The position numbers were made by a program, and so were the translations under genes. From Qipengyuania gaetbuli (GTDB lineage Bacteria; Pseudomonadota; Alphaproteobacteria; Sphingomonadales; Sphingomonadaceae), in assembly GCF_020171365.1 (NCBI RefSeq), contig NZ_JAIUZO010000002.1:186001-250000 (forward strand): a stretch of 64,000 nt of DNA. Reading direction: 5' to 3'. The notes beneath the pieces were generated by a model. The model saw nothing but the letters and a program-made list of their open reading frames with translations. It was not told the origin of the DNA and did no database searches. Numbering within the stretch: the first letter of the stretch is position 1; the number at the start of each line of letters is the position of its first letter. Positions 25,417 to 38,582 of the stretch are shown here, in pieces.

Positions 25417-27252
25417 TCAGGCCCGCGCGACCGCCTCCGCGGCGATCATCCGGGCTTCGGCTTCCATCCCCACGCGGTTGAGCGCGGAAACGATGTGATA
25501 AAGGTGGCGCGCGGTCATGCGGTCCCAGCTGTCGCCCTGCATGCCGAGGCCGGCGAGATAGGCGACGAGCGCACGGTTCTCCACCGCGGCCGCGCGGTCG
25601 ATCATCTGCGTCCAGCGTGTCGGCGCACCGAGGTTCATTTCCAGACGCTGCGAATATTCGGAAATCTCCGCCTCGTTCACCCGCCCGAGGCCTGCAAGCC
25701 CGGCGAGCAGCATGCGCGACTTGCGGCTGTCTCGCGAGTCATCGTCATCGAAAAACGTGTCGAGTTGGCCGTCGCTGACCGTCCCGCCGCGCGGATTGGC
25801 CAGTGCCAGCAGTGCCCAGCCGAGGCTTCCGGCCTCCACAGCGTCGCCCCAGCGCAGCGCATCGCGTTCGAGGCCCGCAGTCAGCATGGAGGCGATCAGT
25901 TCGCCCGCGTCATCGGCGAAATCGTCGCTCGGCGTTACGCGCGCGGCGGCATAAGCGGTCAGGACCATGCGCCCGTAATCGGCATCGCTGCCGCTCCACA
26001 CCTCGCGGATGGCCGCGACGCGGTTGGCAGGCGAGGGATCGACATAGGCATCGCGCAGGCGGGATGCGGTGGTCAGCGCAGGCCCCTCACCCGCGTCGGT
26101 GCGCGCCGCGTAGAGTTGGCCATAGAGATCGACGATGGCCTTTGCCGAGAGCACGCCCGAAGCTGCCGCGACGTCGGCCCCGCGAATGCGCTGCGTGACC
26201 GGCAGGGCGGGCGTGATCGCTTCGGAGATCAGGTAGGTCGCGCCCAGGTCGTCGGTCAGGTTCTCCGGAAGCGGTTCGCCCAGCGCATTGGCCAGCGCGA
26301 AACGCCAGGGCGTCATCGAATCGATGCCGTCCCACTCGATCGTCACCGCGCGGCGACCATCGCCTGCCGCCCCGGCGAAGCGCTGGGCCAGCAGCACGTC
26401 GATCCGCGCATCTCCCTCGGCGCGGGAGAGCAGGCGGCGAAGGTCGTTCTGGGCGCGCTGCGATTCGCCCGCGAATGCCGCGCAAATGCCTTCGAGCATG
26501 GCCCAATTGGCAATCTCGTCCGTGCCGGTGCCGAGGCGGACCGAAGGGCAGGCCCCGACGATGTCGGCCGTGCCGATATAGGCATCGACTGCGGCCTGCG
26601 TCAGCGCAGGCGAATAGTTCGCCGTGTCGATATCCTGCACCAGCGCGCGGGCGGCGGCATATTCGCCCATGGAATTGAGCACCCGCACGCGCAGGGTGGC
26701 GAATTCGATCGGGCTCATGCCCTGCGGCGCATCGAGACGGCTGGCGAGTGCGCGGCGCATGAGGATGTGCCCCCAGCGCGACACCATGGGCCCGCGGATG
26801 CCTCCCAGCGTGGCGCGAACGAGTCCGGCAGGCTGGTTCGCGAGCGAGAGCGGCGGCAAACCACCTTCCGAAGCGGCGATCACCCCGACCCGCGACAGCG
26901 AACGGCGCGCGGCAGGCGGAATGTCGAAGCGGGGCTTGAGGCCGAGGACGTCGTCCAGTTCGGCAGTGCTCATCGCCTCGAGTTCTTCGACCGAGGGAAT
27001 ATCGGACAGGTCGATGCCAGAGGTGTCGACCGGCTCGGGCGCGCTCGGCAGGGGCTGGACGACTTCACCGGACTGGCCCGCAGGGGCGGAGGGCGCTGGC
27101 GATGCGGCCGGTGCTGGCGCGCGGGCAGGCGCCGGGCTCGGCACGGGCGTATTGGCGGAAGACGGCAGGATGCTTTCCGGCGCACGCTGGGCCAGCACCA
27201 CCGTGGAAGACAGGACGAGCGCCGCGCCAGCGAGCCAATAGCCGCGGCTCAT
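25417..27252 (-). CDS. large exported protein of unknown function
   Basis: A 611-residue protein. The N-terminus SRGYWLAGAALVLSSTVVLA is a signal peptide. It is followed by a Pro/Ala-rich linker (about residues 30-70) and a long alpha-helical repeat-like body without cysteines except near GACPSVRLG and EGICAAFAG. I recognise no family, though the helical pattern suggests tetratricopeptide-like or armadillo-like packing. The ATG at 27252 overlaps the stop of a small membrane gene as ATGA. The xerD start follows seven bases after its stop, so it is part of the minus-strand run to accA. Confidence 0.75.
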   Translation of the reverse strand: MSRGYWLAGAALVLSSTVVLAQRAPESILPSSANTPVPSPAPARAPAPAASPAPSAPAGQSGEVVQPLPSAPEPVDTSGIDLSDIPSVEELEAMSTAELDDVLGLKPRFDIPPAARRSLSRVGVIAASEGGLPPLSLANQPAGLVRATLGGIRGPMVSRWGHILMRRALASRLDAPQGMSPIEFATLRVRVLNSMGEYAAARALVQDIDTANYSPALTQAAVDAYIGTADIVGACPSVRLGTGTDEIANWAMLEGICAAFAGESQRAQNDLRRLLSRAEGDARIDVLLAQRFAGAAGDGRRAVTIEWDGIDSMTPWRFALANALGEPLPENLTDDLGATYLISEAITPALPVTQRIRGADVAAASGVLSAKAIVDLYGQLYAARTDAGEGPALTTASRLRDAYVDPSPANRVAAIREVWSGSDADYGRMVLTAYAAARVTPSDDFADDAGELIASMLTAGLERDALRWGDAVEAGSLGWALLALANPRGGTVSDGQLDTFFDDDDSRDSRKSRMLLAGLAGLGRVNEAEISEYSQRLEMNLGAPTRWTQMIDRAAAVENRALVAYLAGLGMQGDSWDRMTARHLYHIVSALNRVGMEAEARMIAAEAVARA

Positions 27253-27383
27253 CGGGCGATCTCCGGCACTTCGACAGGCTCGGTAATCGGCCGGATCGGC
27301 TCTTCGCCGCCGTCGATCCATGCGATGACGAGCACGGCCAGCAGGGCGAGCGCAGCGATCCCCAGAATGCGCGGGCGTTTCAC
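27249..27383 (-). CDS. small single-span membrane protein, 44 residues
   Basis: GTG at 27383 opens 44 codons: a basic start (KRPR), one hydrophobic span ILGIAALALLAVLVIAWI, and an acidic, proline-rich tail outside (DGGEEPIRPITEPVEVPEIAR). The stop overlaps the start of the large exported protein as ATGA, which favours real translation and coupling. The frame stays open upstream with TTG codons, so a slightly longer form is possible. It is divergent from aroK. The function is unknown; it may be a membrane partner of the exported protein. Confidence 0.6.
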   Translation of the reverse strand: MKRPRILGIAALALLAVLVIAWIDGGEEPIRPITEPVEVPEIAR

Positions 27384-27460
27384 GGCCAAGATTTTCGTAT
27401 CCTCGATCAACAATCCGTGTGACTTGCCCGCGCCCTAGCCCATCTATAGGCCGAGCGGCA

Positions 27461-28030
27461 ATGAACAACGCGCACAAGCCTTCCGAAACGGTGGACCGTG
27501 CCGGCATCGCCAGCAGGCTGGACCGGCCGCTGGTGCTCGTTGGCCTGATGGGCGTGGGCAAGACCAGCATCGGGCGACGGCTCGCGGGCGCGCTCGGGCG
27601 CGATTTCGTCGATGCCGACGAGGAGATCGAAAAGGCGGCCGACCGGAGCGTCTCCGAAATATTCGAAGAGCATGGCGAAGCCTATTTCCGCGACGGCGAA
27701 CGCCGCGTGATCGCGCGGTTGATGGAAGAAGGTCACGGCGTCATCGCGACGGGCGGCGGTGCCTTCGTCGATCCCGAAACCCGCGCACTGGTTCTGGAAA
27801 AGGGCGTAGCGGTGTGGCTCGACTGCGACCTCGACACTTTGGTCGAGCGCACGTCGCGCCGTAACACACGGCCGCTGCTCAAGACCGGCGACCCGCGCGA
27901 AATCCTGTTCAACCTGAAGGAACAGCGTGGTCCTGCCTATGCCGAGGCGCAAATCCACGTCGTGACCGGCGACGGTCCGCACGATGCAGCCGTGAACCGA
28001 ATACTGGAGGAACTGGCCGCATGGCTGTGA
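27461..28030 (+). CDS. aroK: shikimate kinase
   Basis: A 189-residue P-loop kinase that phosphorylates shikimate at the fifth step toward chorismate. Walker A is [15 protein letters not shown] near residue 30. The shikimate-binding motifs [18 protein letters not shown] and [13 protein letters not shown] and the lid [13 protein letters not shown] are present. An N-terminal extension of about 20 residues ([20 protein letters not shown]) precedes the domain. The stop lies 10 bases inside the aroB start, so the two are coupled. Confidence 0.95.
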   Translation: MNNAHKPSETVDRAGIASRLDRPLVLVGLMGVGKTSIGRRLAGALGRDFVDADEEIEKAADRSVSEIFEEHGEAYFRDGERRVIARLMEEGHGVIATGGGAFVDPETRALVLEKGVAVWLDCDLDTLVERTSRRNTRPLLKTGDPREILFNLKEQRGPAYAEAQIHVVTGDGPHDAAVNRILEELAAWL

Positions 28031-29130
28031 TCGACGTCGCCCTGGCCGGGCGCAGCTACGAAGTGCGCGTGGAGCACGGCCTGCTGGCCGCCATCGGCGA
28101 ACAGGCCGCGCCGTTCCTGCGCAAGGCGAGCGTGCCGATCGTCGCCGATGCCAATGCGCGCAAGCACTGGGGCGAGGCGGTCGAGGCATCGCTGCGTGCT
28201 GCCGGCAAGGAGCCGCGCTGGTACGAGGTCGTGCCAGGTGAAGGATCGAAAAGCTGGGACAGCCTTGCCCGCCTGACCGACTGGCTGCTGGCCGAAGGGG
28301 TGGAGCGCGGCGATCATGTGCTGGCACTGGGCGGCGGGGTCGTGGGCGACCTCACCGGGTTCGCCTGTGCCATCCTGAAGCGCGGCTGCGGCTTCGTGCA
28401 ATTGCCGACCACCTTGCTGGCTCAGGTCGACAGTTCGGTCGGCGGCAAGACCGCGATCAACACCGCTGCGGGCAAGAACCTCGTCGGGGCGTTCCACCAG
28501 CCGGGCCTGGTACTGGCCGATCTCGACGCGCTCGGCACTCTGCCCGCCCGCGAAATGCGCGCCGGCTATGCCGAGGTGCTCAAATACGGAATCCTTGGCG
28601 ATGCCGGCTTCTTCGACTGGCTTGAAGCGAACGGGGCCAGGGTGCTGGCTGGCAATGCCGCTGCGCTCGAACACGCCGTGGCTACCAGCGTTGCGATGAA
28701 GGCGCGGATCGTCGCCGAGGACGAGCGCGAGACTAGCGGCGCGCGCGCCCTGCTCAACCTCGGGCACACATTCGGCCATGCGCTGGAGGCGGAAACGGGC
28801 TTTTCCGATCGCCTGCTCCACGGCGAAGGCGTGGCGCTCGGCATGGTGCTGGCAGCCCGCTATTCCGCACGGCGCGGGGAAATTTCCACCGACGCAGCCG
28901 AACGCGTCACGCGCGCGGTCGATACCGCTGGACTTCCGGCGGAGATTTCCGCCCTCGGCCTCAGGTGCGACGGACGCGCGCTGGCCGATCACATGCTGCA
29001 CGACAAGAAGATGGATGCGGGCACCCTGCCCTTCATCCTCTTGCGCGGCATCGGTGATGCTCACCTCGCGAAGGATGTCGAACTGGCCGATGTCGCGGCG
29101 TTCCTCGACGAACAGCTGCAGGCGCATTAG
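28021..29130 (+). CDS. aroB: 3-dehydroquinate synthase
   Basis: A 369-residue enzyme that closes DAHP to 3-dehydroquinate using NAD and a metal. The NAD-binding segment [19 protein letters not shown], the substrate motif [17 protein letters not shown], and the metal-ligand histidines in [11 protein letters not shown] and [11 protein letters not shown] are all present. Its ATG overlaps aroK by 10 bases. The aroK-aroB pair is typical of bacterial shikimate operons. Confidence 0.96.
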   Translation: MAVIDVALAGRSYEVRVEHGLLAAIGEQAAPFLRKASVPIVADANARKHWGEAVEASLRAAGKEPRWYEVVPGEGSKSWDSLARLTDWLLAEGVERGDHVLALGGGVVGDLTGFACAILKRGCGFVQLPTTLLAQVDSSVGGKTAINTAAGKNLVGAFHQPGLVLADLDALGTLPAREMRAGYAEVLKYGILGDAGFFDWLEANGARVLAGNAAALEHAVATSVAMKARIVAEDERETSGARALLNLGHTFGHALEAETGFSDRLLHGEGVALGMVLAARYSARRGEISTDAAERVTRAVDTAGLPAEISALGLRCDGRALADHMLHDKKMDAGTLPFILLRGIGDAHLAKDVELADVAAFLDEQLQAH

Positions 29131-29141
29131 GACTGCCACGC

Positions 29142-29912
29142 ATGACGCGCTTCATCGACCTGTCCATCCCGATCACCAACGACGTGGTCTCGGACCCGGA
29201 GGTGATGCGGCCGAAAATCCAGTACATGACCCACGAGAATACGTGGGAACAGATCGCCATGTTCTTCCCCGGCCTCGAAAAGAGGGACCTGCCCGACGGC
29301 GAAGGTTGGGCAGTGGAGATGCTGGAGCTTTCCACCCACAACGGTACCCACATGGACGCGCCGTGGCACTACCACTCGACGACCGACGATGGCGCGCGCG
29401 CCGCGCCCAGCATCGACGAGGCGCCGCTCGACCGGTTCTTTCGCCCCGGTGTGAAGCTCGATTTCAGCCATTTGCCGCACGGCCACGTGGTGAGCGCAGC
29501 CGAGGTGGAACAGGCTTTCGAGAAGATCGGCTACGACCTCCAGCCGCTCGATATCGTCCTCGTCCAGTCGGGTGCGGTTTACGGGACGGAGAATTTCACC
29601 GACCAGGGCGTCGGCCTTGGCGCGGAAGCGACCCTGTGGCTCACCGAAAGGGGCGTGGAAGTGGTCGGCACCGATGCATGGAGCTGGGATGCGCCCTTCA
29701 GCCACACCGCGCGGCGCTGGGCGGAAAAGCGCGACCCCGCGATCATCTGGGAAGGCCACAAGGCGGGCCGCATCAGGCCCTATTACCAGATCGAGAAGCT
29801 GACCAATCTCGCCGCCCTGCCCGACCACGGCTTCACCTTCAGCTGCTTCCCCGTGAAGATCGAGCGCGCCAGCGCAGGCTGGATCCGCGCGGTCGCGATG
29901 GTGGAAGACTGA
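29142..29912 (+). CDS. cyclase family protein, kynurenine-formamidase-like
   Basis: A 256-residue metal hydrolase. The signature HNGTHMDAPWHYH near residue 66 is the HxGTHxDxPxH motif of the family, which binds zinc or manganese. A second conserved stretch VEVVGTDAWSWDAPFS lies near residue 172. Members hydrolyse N-formylkynurenine, isatin or related cyclic amides. No other tryptophan-degradation gene is nearby, so the substrate is not set. It follows aroB by 11 bases on the same strand and a GNAT gene follows by 2 bases. Confidence 0.85.
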   Translation: MTRFIDLSIPITNDVVSDPEVMRPKIQYMTHENTWEQIAMFFPGLEKRDLPDGEGWAVEMLELSTHNGTHMDAPWHYHSTTDDGARAAPSIDEAPLDRFFRPGVKLDFSHLPHGHVVSAAEVEQAFEKIGYDLQPLDIVLVQSGAVYGTENFTDQGVGLGAEATLWLTERGVEVVGTDAWSWDAPFSHTARRWAEKRDPAIIWEGHKAGRIRPYYQIEKLTNLAALPDHGFTFSCFPVKIERASAGWIRAVAMVED

Positions 29913-29914
29913 CC

Positions 29915-30376
29915 ATGCGGATCGCCGAGGCGAGCCTGGCGGACCCGGCGGTTCGCGACCTCATCGCTTTCCACCAGCAGGACATGGATGCCGTGTCACC
30001 GCCCGGCACCAGCTTCGCGCTCGACCTCTCCGGCCTTTCGGGGCCCGAGACGACCGTGCTGGGCGCATGGGAAGGCGAGGAACTGGTCGCCATCGGTGCC
30101 CTCAAGCGGCTCGGCAGCGGGCAAGCGGAACTGAAATCGATGCGCACGCGGCCCGAACATCTCGGCAAGGGAATTGCGAAAGCGGTGCTGGAGGCGCTGA
30201 TCGACCTTTCACGCGCGGAAGGGATTGCGCGGCTGAGCCTGGAAACGGGGACTTCGGACGAGTTCGTCCCCGCCATCAGGCTCTATACGAAATACGGTTT
30301 CGAACGCGGCGATGCCTTTGCGGACTACGTCAACGGGCCGCACAACCAGTGCTACCACCTCCCGCTGACGGAATGA
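29915..30376 (+). CDS. GNAT family N-acetyltransferase
   Basis: A 153-residue GNAT protein. The acetyl-CoA site is RTRPEHLGKGIAKAVLEAL near residue 85, and the family end motif AIRLYTKYGFERGDAF follows. The closing segment FADYVNGPHNQCYHLPL resembles YsnE-type acetyltransferases. The acceptor is unknown. It lies two bases after the cyclase gene and ends the plus-strand aroK-aroB run. Confidence 0.85.
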   Translation: MRIAEASLADPAVRDLIAFHQQDMDAVSPPGTSFALDLSGLSGPETTVLGAWEGEELVAIGALKRLGSGQAELKSMRTRPEHLGKGIAKAVLEALIDLSRAEGIARLSLETGTSDEFVPAIRLYTKYGFERGDAFADYVNGPHNQCYHLPLTE

Positions 30377-30382
30377 ACCTGC

Positions 30383-30643
30383 TCAGCCCGCGCGCGGTTC
30401 GAGCCGGGTGACCTTGGCCCCTGCGCCGACCGGCTGGTAATCGGCCAGCATCGCGTCGTGTTCTTCGAAAAGGCGTTCGATTTCAGGGCGGCGTTGCAGC
30501 AGCATCTGCGCAATGCCCGGTGCGAGGCTGTCGCCTTCGCCGATCTTTCCGAGAATGCCAGCGAGGTCCGCGATCGTCGCGTCCTCGGGCGTCTTGTGGT
30601 AATTGCCCCTGGTATCGAAGAAGCCTGTGCCCCTGTGTGCCAT
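30383..30643 (-). CDS. hypothetical protein, 86 residues
   Basis: A small soluble protein with an N-terminal turn (HRGTGFFDTRGNYHKTPEDA) and then two helices (about residues 24-66). A good AGGAG ribosome-binding site precedes the ATG at 30643. I recognise no family. A 15-base palindrome of TetR-operator type lies 60-75 bases upstream, so the gene is probably repressor-controlled. It converges on the GNAT gene, with 6 bases between the stops. Confidence 0.6.
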   Translation of the reverse strand: MAHRGTGFFDTRGNYHKTPEDATIADLAGILGKIGEGDSLAPGIAQMLLQRRPEIERLFEEHDAMLADYQPVGAGAKVTRLEPRAG

Positions 30644-30702
30644 GCGATAACTCCTGTGCGTGTTGCGTCAGAAGCGAACCGAAGGTCCTCAATATCTCCA
30701 GC

Positions 30703-30717
30703 TTACCGAGTCGGTAA
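30703..30717. promoter_or_regulatory. palindromic operator, TetR-type
   Basis: TTACCGA-G-TCGGTAA is a perfect 7+1+7 inverted repeat. It lies just upstream of the 86-residue gene on the minus strand. The minus strand reads TTTACC, then 16 bases, then GATATT, a loose -35/-10 pair, so the palindrome would overlap the -35 and spacer, the usual place for a repressor. No TetR gene is in the window, so the regulator would be encoded elsewhere. Confidence 0.55.
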
Positions 30718-30782
30718 AAGCCCGTTCACCATGTTTGGGTGCAATGCAGCGAAATTCGCAAGGAATGTCGCGCAACCCTTTC

Positions 30783-30816
30783 AAAAGATTGCGCGGCACT
30801 ATCCTTAATCGCGCAA
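30783..30816 (-). terminator. terminator after pccA
   Basis: On the minus strand TTGCGCG pairs with CGCGCAA across a 14-base loop and is followed by TCTTTT, about 10 bases after the pccA stop. Confidence 0.7.
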
Positions 30817-30825
30817 GCCGCTTGC

Positions 30826-32847
<2,022 letters not shown>

Positions 32848-32917
32848 TCAGGCTCCGGGAGCGGCAGAGGTCATGCTTAAGCCTATGCCGCCCCTTCGGA
32901 GCCACTTCAAGTCATGC

Positions 32918-33358
32918 TCAGTGATCGGCGTGCGCGTGTCCGATGTAGCTGGTCTCGCGCGCAATGAGGGAATCGAATTCCTCCAGCAATTTCTGCGCCT
33001 TGTCCCGGCCGCCGGCCAGCTTGGACAGCTGTTCCATCCAGGCGACATCATCGGGCGAAGTGGCCCAGGTCAGGTCGTTCGGCCCACCTTCCATGGGAAA
33101 GACATACATCAGGTCCCATTCGCCGGTGTTGAGATGGATGCCGTGGATGCCGCTCTTCTTGCCGGTCATGCCGTCGGCCTTGGCGAAATAGTCGCGGATG
33201 ATTTCCGTCCCGCGTCCGCGCTTGCCCTGCTTGAATTTGGTCAGGACCACGCGGGCCCAGGTCACGCCTTCCATGCGTTCCGGCCCTTCCTGGGCCATGG
33301 CAGGTGCGGCGGGAAGTGCGAGCCCGATTGCGGCTGCGGCGAGTAAAAGCTTCTTCAT
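32918..33358 (-). CDS. secreted hypothetical protein, 146 residues
   Basis: The N-terminus KKLLLAAAAIGLALPAAPAMA is a signal peptide with cleavage after AMA near residue 22. The mature protein is a compact alpha/beta sequence ending in a His-rich tail (YIGHAHADH). I recognise no family. It lies between the HODM-like gene and pccA, 70 bases before pccA on the same strand, and may share its transcript. Confidence 0.7.
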   Translation of the reverse strand: MKKLLLAAAAIGLALPAAPAMAQEGPERMEGVTWARVVLTKFKQGKRGRGTEIIRDYFAKADGMTGKKSGIHGIHLNTGEWDLMYVFPMEGGPNDLTWATSPDDVAWMEQLSKLAGGRDKAQKLLEEFDSLIARETSYIGHAHADH

Positions 33359-33487
33359 ACGTCCTCTCCCTTCAAGGAATGCGGCCCTGAGAAGCGATCC
33401 GAATTGTAATGATGCTGTTGTCCCCCAGCGGCGCGAAAGACACGCCTTTTCCCGCCGGGAGTCAAGGAAGGCGCCTAAGCGGCTGCC

Positions 33488-34273
33488 TCAGCTGGATTTT
33501 TCCGCATAGGCGACGAGCGCTTCGGCATAGGCACCGGCGCCGCGGCGGTCGCCCTCGCCGTCCAGCAGGGTGCGCATCGCACCCGCCAGCCGCTCCACAT
33601 TCCCGCGCGACAATTCGCCCAGCGGCGAGACGTAGATGCCGATGGTGAAGAGGATCGCGCCCGTTTCGGGCAAGCGGCGCAGCGTCTGGCGTTCGGAGCG
33701 AACGAACAGCGTCTCGCCCGCATTGTCGGGGGTCACATGGGCAAAGGCCTGTGCCGGAGGCTCCGCCACCCAGCGCCGCTCGCCCGTGGCAGCGATGAAC
33801 CAGTTGCAGCGCCCGTAAATCGCGCCTGCCTTCAGCTTGGCCATGAAATGGTCGACCCCGCTGGCGAGCTGCTCCTCGTAGCCCTGGATTGGCGCGTGGA
33901 GGGCGCGCAAGGGCAGCCCCAGCTTGTCCGCCGGGGTCCAGTCCGACGGCCATGCGACCGCCGCACCGACCAAGCGGTACTGGTCGTCGCCTTCGCGAAG
34001 GGTGAGAAGGCACATGTCCTCGTGATGCGTGCGGGCCGCTTCCGGCAGCCCGCCCGACAGGCCGAGCATGGCGGCAAGCTCCGCCCCCGGTGCCTCGCCC
34101 TCCGGCGAAATCTGGATGCCTTGCGGATAGGCTGCAAACCCCGCCTCGCGTGCAGCAAGGTCGGGATCGGGCTGGAGCCACTTGTCCTCGTCCAGCTTGG
34201 CGAGCCCCATCTTCAGCACCCCGCCACCGCGTGCCTTGGGGAGCAAGTCGTCGACGGAGAAGCCGAGATTCAT
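33488..34273 (-). CDS. DUF3445, heme-dependent oxidative N-demethylase-like
   Basis: A 261-residue member of the DUF3445 family, which includes the heme-dependent oxidative N-demethylases. Family features seen are the N-terminal LAKLDEDKWLQPDPDLAA, HHEDMCLLTL and FVRSERQTLRRLPET. The substrate in this organism is unknown. The ATG at 34273 overlaps the stop of the small membrane gene as ATGA, so translation is coupled to the bioB run upstream. Confidence 0.85.
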   Translation of the reverse strand: MNLGFSVDDLLPKARGGGVLKMGLAKLDEDKWLQPDPDLAAREAGFAAYPQGIQISPEGEAPGAELAAMLGLSGGLPEAARTHHEDMCLLTLREGDDQYRLVGAAVAWPSDWTPADKLGLPLRALHAPIQGYEEQLASGVDHFMAKLKAGAIYGRCNWFIAATGERRWVAEPPAQAFAHVTPDNAGETLFVRSERQTLRRLPETGAILFTIGIYVSPLGELSRGNVERLAGAMRTLLDGEGDRRGAGAYAEALVAYAEKSS

Positions 34274-34512
34274 CGGTCGTTGCGCCGCTGGAAAAGCCAA
34301 GACATGAGCAGGCCGCCTGAGAAGAACGCTGTCGGGACGCCGTAGAACATGACCGCTCGCCCAGTTTCGGTGATGCAGTTGGTCGTCTCAGCGCAATCGC
34401 CCAGTGACGCCGCTAGCATGAAGTATGCGGAAGCAAGTCCACCAACAACCGCATAGAGCGCGCAACCTGCCCTTTGCCAAAAGGAAAAGCCAGGGCGGTC
34501 CCCATAGGTCAC
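34270..34512 (-). CDS. small membrane protein, 80 residues
   Basis: GTG at 34512 overlaps the bioB stop as GTGA, and the stop overlaps the next gene as ATGA, so the frame is bracketed by two coupled starts. The protein has two hydrophobic segments (about 15-34 and 54-72), with two cysteines between them in [12 protein letters not shown] that could form a disulfide outside. It ends FQRRNDR, a positive tail that keeps the C-terminus inside. No family recognised. Confidence 0.7.
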   Translation of the reverse strand: MTYGDRPGFSFWQRAGCALYAVVGGLASAYFMLAASLGDCAETTNCITETGRAVMFYGVPTAFFSGGLLMSWLFQRRNDR

Positions 34513-35519
34513 TCGGCAGGCTCCATGACCTTGCAGGCGCGCATCGGCTCTTCCTGCTTGAGCGCGGTGAGGCCCAGCTTGGCGAAGAGCGCCGCATCGC
34601 TGTCGTCGCCCGCATTGGGTGCGGTCAGCAGCTTGTCGCCGGTGAAGATCGAATTCGCACCCGCCATGAAGCACAGCGCCTGCGTCGCCTCGCTCATGCT
34701 CTCGCGACCGGCGGAAAGGCGGACCATCGACATGGGCATGGTTATACGCGCAACCGCCACGGTGCGCACGAACTCGATATCGTCGATCTTGGCGAGTGGC
34801 GTATCGGCCAGCATGTCGCCCAGCACCGTGCCCTTGACCGGCACCAGCGCATTCACCGGCACGCTTTCGGGATGGCGTTCGAGCGTGGCGAGCGTGTGGA
34901 CGAAGCCCACCCGGTCCTCGCGCGTCTCGCCCATGCCCACGATCCCGCCGCTGCACACATTGATGCCCGCATCGCGCACGTTCTGCAGCGTGTCCAGCCG
35001 GTCCTGGTAGTTGCGCGTCGAGATCACGCGCTCGTAATACTCCGGCCCGGTGTCGACATTGTGATTGTAGTAATCGAGGCCCGCTTCCTTGAGCATCTCC
35101 GCCTGTTTCGGCGTCAGCATGCCCAGCGTCATGCAGGTTTCGAGGCCCATCGCACGCACGCCCTTCACGATCTCGACGATCGCGGGCATGTCGCGGTCCT
35201 TGGGATTGCGCCATGCCGCGCCCATGCAGAAGCGCTGGGAGCCTGCATCCTTTGCCTGCGCGGCGCGCTGGAGGACAGATTGCACCTCCATCAGCTTGGT
35301 CGCCTCGACCCCGCTGTCTGCCTTCACCGACTGCGAGCAATAGCCGCAATCTTCCGGACACCCGCCGGTCTTGATCGACAGCAGCGTGCAGAGCTGGATT
35401 TGCTCGGGCGGATGGAACTCGCGGTGGACGGTGGCGGCTTGGAACAGCAGTTCGGTAAAGGGCAGGTCGAACAGCCCCGCGATCTCCTCGCGGGTCCAGT
35501 CGGTTCGGATTTCGGTCAT
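34509..35519 (-). CDS. bioB: biotin synthase
   Basis: A 336-residue radical SAM enzyme that inserts sulfur into dethiobiotin. The cluster motif [16 protein letters not shown] holds the CxxxCxxC near residue 55. Further family motifs are [18 protein letters not shown] and [13 protein letters not shown]. The frame extends upstream, but the ATG at 35519 overlaps the LprI-like stop as ATGA. bioB sits apart from any other bio gene and next to methylmalonyl-CoA mutase. That placement suggests biotin supply for propionyl-CoA carboxylase. Confidence 0.97.
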   Translation of the reverse strand: MTEIRTDWTREEIAGLFDLPFTELLFQAATVHREFHPPEQIQLCTLLSIKTGGCPEDCGYCSQSVKADSGVEATKLMEVQSVLQRAAQAKDAGSQRFCMGAAWRNPKDRDMPAIVEIVKGVRAMGLETCMTLGMLTPKQAEMLKEAGLDYYNHNVDTGPEYYERVISTRNYQDRLDTLQNVRDAGINVCSGGIVGMGETREDRVGFVHTLATLERHPESVPVNALVPVKGTVLGDMLADTPLAKIDDIEFVRTVAVARITMPMSMVRLSAGRESMSEATQALCFMAGANSIFTGDKLLTAPNAGDDSDAALFAKLGLTALKQEEPMRACKVMEPAE

Positions 35520-35943
35520 TCGGAACTTTCGAGAAATTTGATGTAGGGCCCGAATGCAGCTTCGAGCGACGCGATGCGCATACGGGCGTGAAGAGTGAGG
35601 CAGGTCTTGTAAGCGACGAAGTCTTCGTAGCCTTCTTCCAGAGTCACATTCTGGGCAGCGCATTCAGCCTTGCGGTAGGCATGCCACTGGAGGTCCGCCG
35701 TATCGAAGATTTCCCGCATTTTGGTGCGCGGATCTATGGAAGGGTCGCCCCCGCCCCCATCGAGGCTCATGGTCGAGAATCGGTCGCCAACCAACCTGAT
35801 CTTGCCGCGAAGCTCGTCGAGTTTGCTGTCGGCCTCCTCCAAGGCGCGTTCGGCGCACTCGGCATTGTGGGCGCCATCCCGAATCCGTTCGCAACCTTCG
35901 GGTATCGGGAGTGCAGCGAACTGCGCTGCAAAAATGACTGCGA

Positions 35944-35947
<4 letters not shown>
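35516..35947 (-). CDS. LprI/DUF1311-like secreted protein
   Basis: A 143-residue protein starting with a short hydrophobic leader ([15 protein letters not shown]). The body fits the lysozyme-inhibitor LprI (DUF1311) pattern: cysteines in [29 protein letters not shown] and [17 protein letters not shown], plus the family's central WHAYRKAEC. Members are secreted or lipoproteins; some inhibit lysozyme. It overlaps both mcm (ATGA) and bioB (ATGA), so it is coupled into the operon. The leader is short, so export is likely but not certain. Confidence 0.72.
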
Positions 35948-38100
<2,153 letters not shown>

Positions 38101-38122
38101 TTCGATTTCCAGTGGCACAGCG

Positions 38123-38572
38123 TCAGTTCGACCAGTGCGCATTGTCCTTGGGCGTTTCCATGATTTCGGTCAGCTGGCCCATCATGTCCTTGGGGTGGAG
38201 GAAGAAGATCGGCGTGCCGTGCGCGCCGATGCGCGTCGGGCCAAGGATGCGCTTGCCCAGTCCCTCGAACCAGGTGCGCGCGTCCTCGATATCCTCGACC
38301 TCGTAGCAGACATGGTGTTGCCCGCCGGCGGGGTTCTTTTCGAGGAACTTGGCGATGGGGCTGTCGGGGCCGAGCGGCTCGATCAGCTCGATCTGCGTGC
38401 CGTGCGTTCCGTTTTCGCCCGGCGTGTCGACGAAACAGACCTTCACCCCCTGCGCCTCCAGGTCGAAGGGCTTGTGGAACGAGGTCGCGCCCATCACGTC
38501 GCGGTAATAGCGCACCGATTCCTCGATCGAGGGCGTGGCGACGCCGATATGGTTCAGACGGCCGAGTTTCAT
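38123..38572 (-). CDS. mce: methylmalonyl-CoA epimerase
   Basis: A 149-residue glyoxalase-fold epimerase that interconverts (S)- and (R)-methylmalonyl-CoA. The two metal-binding halves begin [15 protein letters not shown] and [13 protein letters not shown], and the acidic ligand lies near GQLTEIME. It sits between pccB and mcm, which is the order of the pathway. The ATG at 38572 is preferred over longer forms that read into pccB. Confidence 0.93.
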   Translation of the reverse strand: MKLGRLNHIGVATPSIEESVRYYRDVMGATSFHKPFDLEAQGVKVCFVDTPGENGTHGTQIELIEPLGPDSPIAKFLEKNPAGGQHHVCYEVEDIEDARTWFEGLGKRILGPTRIGAHGTPIFFLHPKDMMGQLTEIMETPKDNAHWSN

Positions 38573-38582
38573 GGTCTCGCTC

